Positions 3,563-5,293 of a stretch of DNA of 5,293 bases are shown here, piece after piece. Positions within the stretch are counted from its first letter, which is position 1. Each line of letters begins with the position of its first letter. Source of the stretch: CAZVTU01 sp964630295 (GTDB taxonomy: Bacteria; Patescibacteriota; Minisyncoccia; Minisyncoccales; RBG-13-42-11). The DNA is taken from the NCBI GenBank assembly GCA_964630295.1, contig CAZVTU010000043.1:1-5293 (forward strand), given 5' to 3'. The translations under genes were made by a program, and so were the position numbers. Below the pieces are notes generated by a model. It searched no databases and was not told where the DNA came from. It worked only from the letters and a program-made list of their open reading frames with translations.

Positions 3563-5293
3563 TTTGCAATAACCATTGTCTTCGGAATTTTAAATTCTTT
3601 CCTCTCTTTGAATTCCTCTCGTTTTCCTTCGTTCCACTGACGAACGGGCCTCAAATACCCTACAATCCTGGAATAAACTTCGCAGGGTTGTTTAATTGTA
3701 CATTTTGGACAAAGGAAATGTTCACCAGATAGATAACCGTGAACCGGACAAATAGAAAAGGTGGGGGTAATCGTAATGTAAGGCAAATGAAAGTTACTAA
3801 AAACTTTTTTAATCAAACCTTTAACAGTTTGGATATCAGAAATTTTCTCTCCTAAGAAAAGGTGAAGAACGGTTCCTCCAGTATATTTACATTGAATATC
3901 GTCCTGTAATTTCAGAGATTCAAAAATATCAGTCGTGTAGTTTACCGGCAGTTGACTGGAATTAGTATAATAAGGAGCTTTTTTAGTTCCAGCCGTAATA
4001 ATGTCTGGATACTTTTCTTTGTCTTTGAGAGCCAATCTATAAGCAGTTGACTCGGCTGGCGTGGCTTCTAAATTATAAATGTTTCCTGTTTCCTTTTGAT
4101 ATTTTACTAATTTCTTTCGCATAAAATCCATTATTTCCAAAGCTAGTCTTCTTCCTCTTTTTGAGGCAATATTTTCACCAATAAAATTCAAAAGGGCTTC
4201 GTTCATCCCTACCAAACCAATGGTAGCAAAATGATTAGCATAATACCCTCCTCTAGCTTTTTTGATATCTGATAGATAAAATTTTGAATATGGATACAAA
4301 CTTTTTTCGATAAAATTCTCAATTGTTTTTCTTTTTATCTCTAAACTTTCTTTTGCCAGATCCATCATCTTGCCCAATCTCTCTAAAAACTCTTTTTTAG
4401 TTTTTGAGAGATAACCAATCCTTGGTAAGTTAATTGTTACCACCCCTATACTTCCGGTTTTTGAACCTGATCCAAATAATCCTCCTCCGCCTCGATTGTA
4501 AAGCTCAGTCAGGTCCAACCTAAGCCGACAGCACATACTTCTAACATCTTCGGGATTCATCTCTGAGTTTATGTAGTTGGCGAAATAATTAGTCCCATAT
4601 TTAGCTGAAGCTTCAAAAACTCCATTGAAATCCGGTTCATCCCAAGGAAAATCCTTAGTAATATTGATTGTTGGTATGGGAAAATGAAATGGCCGACCCG
4701 ATTTATCGCCTTCTAACATTACTTCATAAAGAGCTCGATCAAAAATTTTCATTTCTTCTTCAAACTCCTGATAAGTTTCTTTCTGGGGTTTACCGCCGAT
4801 AATCACTGGTTGTTTAGCAAACACTGGAGAGGGCTTCAAATCTAAAGTAATGTTGGAAAAAGGACATTGGAATCCTACCCGAGTGGGCACAGCCATATTA
4901 AACAAAAATTCCTGGAGAGCTTGTTTAACTTGCTGATAATTTAAATTATCATAACGAATGAAAGGAGCTAATAAGGTATCGAAGTTTGAGAAAGCAACAG
5001 CTCCGGCTGTTTCACCTTGAAGGGTATACAAGAAATTTACTACTTGGCCCAGGATTGCTCGAAAATGTTTAGCGGGTTTTGTTTCTACTTTTCCAGACAC
5101 ACCACCAAAACCCTTTAGTAATAAATCGTAAAGATCCCAACCGGCACAATACGGACCTAAAGTATCTAAGTTATGCAAATGAAAATCGCCAGATTCATTG
5201 GCTTCTCTAATTTCTTTCGGATAAATTTTATTTAACCAATAATTTTTAACAATGTAAGAAACTCCATAATGGTTGAGTCCTTGCAAAGAAAAA
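3559..5293 (-). CDS. nrdD: Anaerobic (class III) ribonucleoside-triphosphate reductase, 5'-partial
   Basis: NrdD reduces ribonucleotides to deoxyribonucleotides with a glycyl radical and works only without oxygen. The frame is open to the right edge (reading FSLQGLNHYG), so the start and N-terminal part, usually including an ATP-cone, lie outside; the TTG at 5286 is not taken as the start. Residues counted from that codon: HLHNLD and PYCAGWDL (36-52, C47), GFQCPFSNI (138-146), MCCRLRLDL (251-259) with the likely thiyl cysteine, NLEATPAEST (405-414), and YTNSSQLPVNYTTDIF (440-455). A zinc site follows as C513-x2-H516 with C526-x2-C529. The glycyl-radical motif RPVRQWNEGKREEF (546-559) has Gly554 near the end. 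All key residues visible are intact. It ends by ATGA overlap with nrdG, the activase gene. Confidence 0.96.
   Translation of the reverse strand, partial: FSLQGLNHYGVSYIVKNYWLNKIYPKEIREANESGDFHLHNLDTLGPYCAGWDLYDLLLKGFGGVSGKVETKPAKHFRAILGQVVNFLYTLQGETAGAVAFSNFDTLLAPFIRYDNLNYQQVKQALQEFLFNMAVPTRVGFQCPFSNITLDLKPSPVFAKQPVIIGGKPQKETYQEFEEEMKIFDRALYEVMLEGDKSGRPFHFPIPTINITKDFPWDEPDFNGVFEASAKYGTNYFANYINSEMNPEDVRSMCCRLRLDLTELYNRGGGGLFGSGSKTGSIGVVTINLPRIGYLSKTKKEFLERLGKMMDLAKESLEIKRKTIENFIEKSLYPYSKFYLSDIKKARGGYYANHFATIGLVGMNEALLNFIGENIASKRGRRLALEIMDFMRKKLVKYQKETGNIYNLEATPAESTAYRLALKDKEKYPDIITAGTKKAPYYTNSSQLPVNYTTDIFESLKLQDDIQCKYTGGTVLHLFLGEKISDIQTVKGLIKKVFSNFHLPYITITPTFSICPVHGYLSGEHFLCPKCTIKQPCEVYSRIVGYLRPVRQWNEGKREEFKERKEFKIPKTMVIAK

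Noticed and set aside
5284..5286. TTG as the start codon of nrdD
   Set aside because: The frame stays open to the window edge, the residues before it fit the NrdD family, and the protein would lack its N-terminal part.
1..5293. Alternative genetic code with UGA as glycine, as in some CPR lineages
   Set aside because: nrdD ends naturally at TGA exactly where nrdG starts, and no conserved glycine position requires UGA.
1..5293. CRISPR array, insertion sequence or phage genes
   Set aside because: No regularly spaced repeats, transposase, integrase or phage structural genes are visible.

Overview
The window looks like bacterial chromosome from a small, AT-rich genome, most likely a Candidate Phyla Radiation (Patescibacteria, Parcubacteria-like) organism. 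This is inferred from the protein types: a short four-cysteine bL28, a DUF5679-type zinc-ribbon miniprotein, an oversized adenylate-kinase-like protein and a ComEC-like metallo-beta-lactamase without the channel domain. Strong Shine-Dalgarno sites are absent before the genes whose 5' flank is visible, and the gaps are tight. The standard stop codons are used (nrdD ends in TGA).

Left part (1-348, plus strand): the ribosomal protein gene rpmB (bL28) is followed after 2 nt by a complete tRNA-Pro(GGG) with encoded CCA. Both run into a hairpin/T-tract terminator at 322-348. That hairpin also works on the other strand, where it ends a convergent RNA gene.

Noncoding RNA (322-522, minus strand): a TTGACA-N18-TATAAT promoter sits just after the kinase stop. 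It drives a predicted RNA of about 166 nt that begins and ends in perfectly complementary arms and folds into a long interrupted rod with a central bubble, resembling 6S RNA in architecture. No known RNA family is recognised from sequence. It is the most interesting item in the window.

Middle (532-2477, minus strand): a membrane-anchored ComEC-like metallo-beta-lactamase and an adenylate-kinase-family NMP kinase overlap by up to 32 nt, so they are probably one transcript. Their promoter carries a 25-bp perfect palindrome ending at the -10 box, and the -10 lies only 6 nt before the ATG, which predicts a leaderless mRNA and suggests an operator.

Next (2481-2860, minus strand): a 51-aa zinc-ribbon protein gene has its own terminator, whose T-tract runs into the palindromic promoter. 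Upstream of it lies a 160-nt spacer with tandem AT-rich repeats and two hairpins.

Right part (2861-5293, minus strand): nrdD (anaerobic ribonucleotide reductase, 5' end outside the window) and nrdG (its radical-SAM activase) overlap by ATGA. Together they make deoxyribonucleotides under anoxic conditions, consistent with an anaerobic, fermentative lifestyle.
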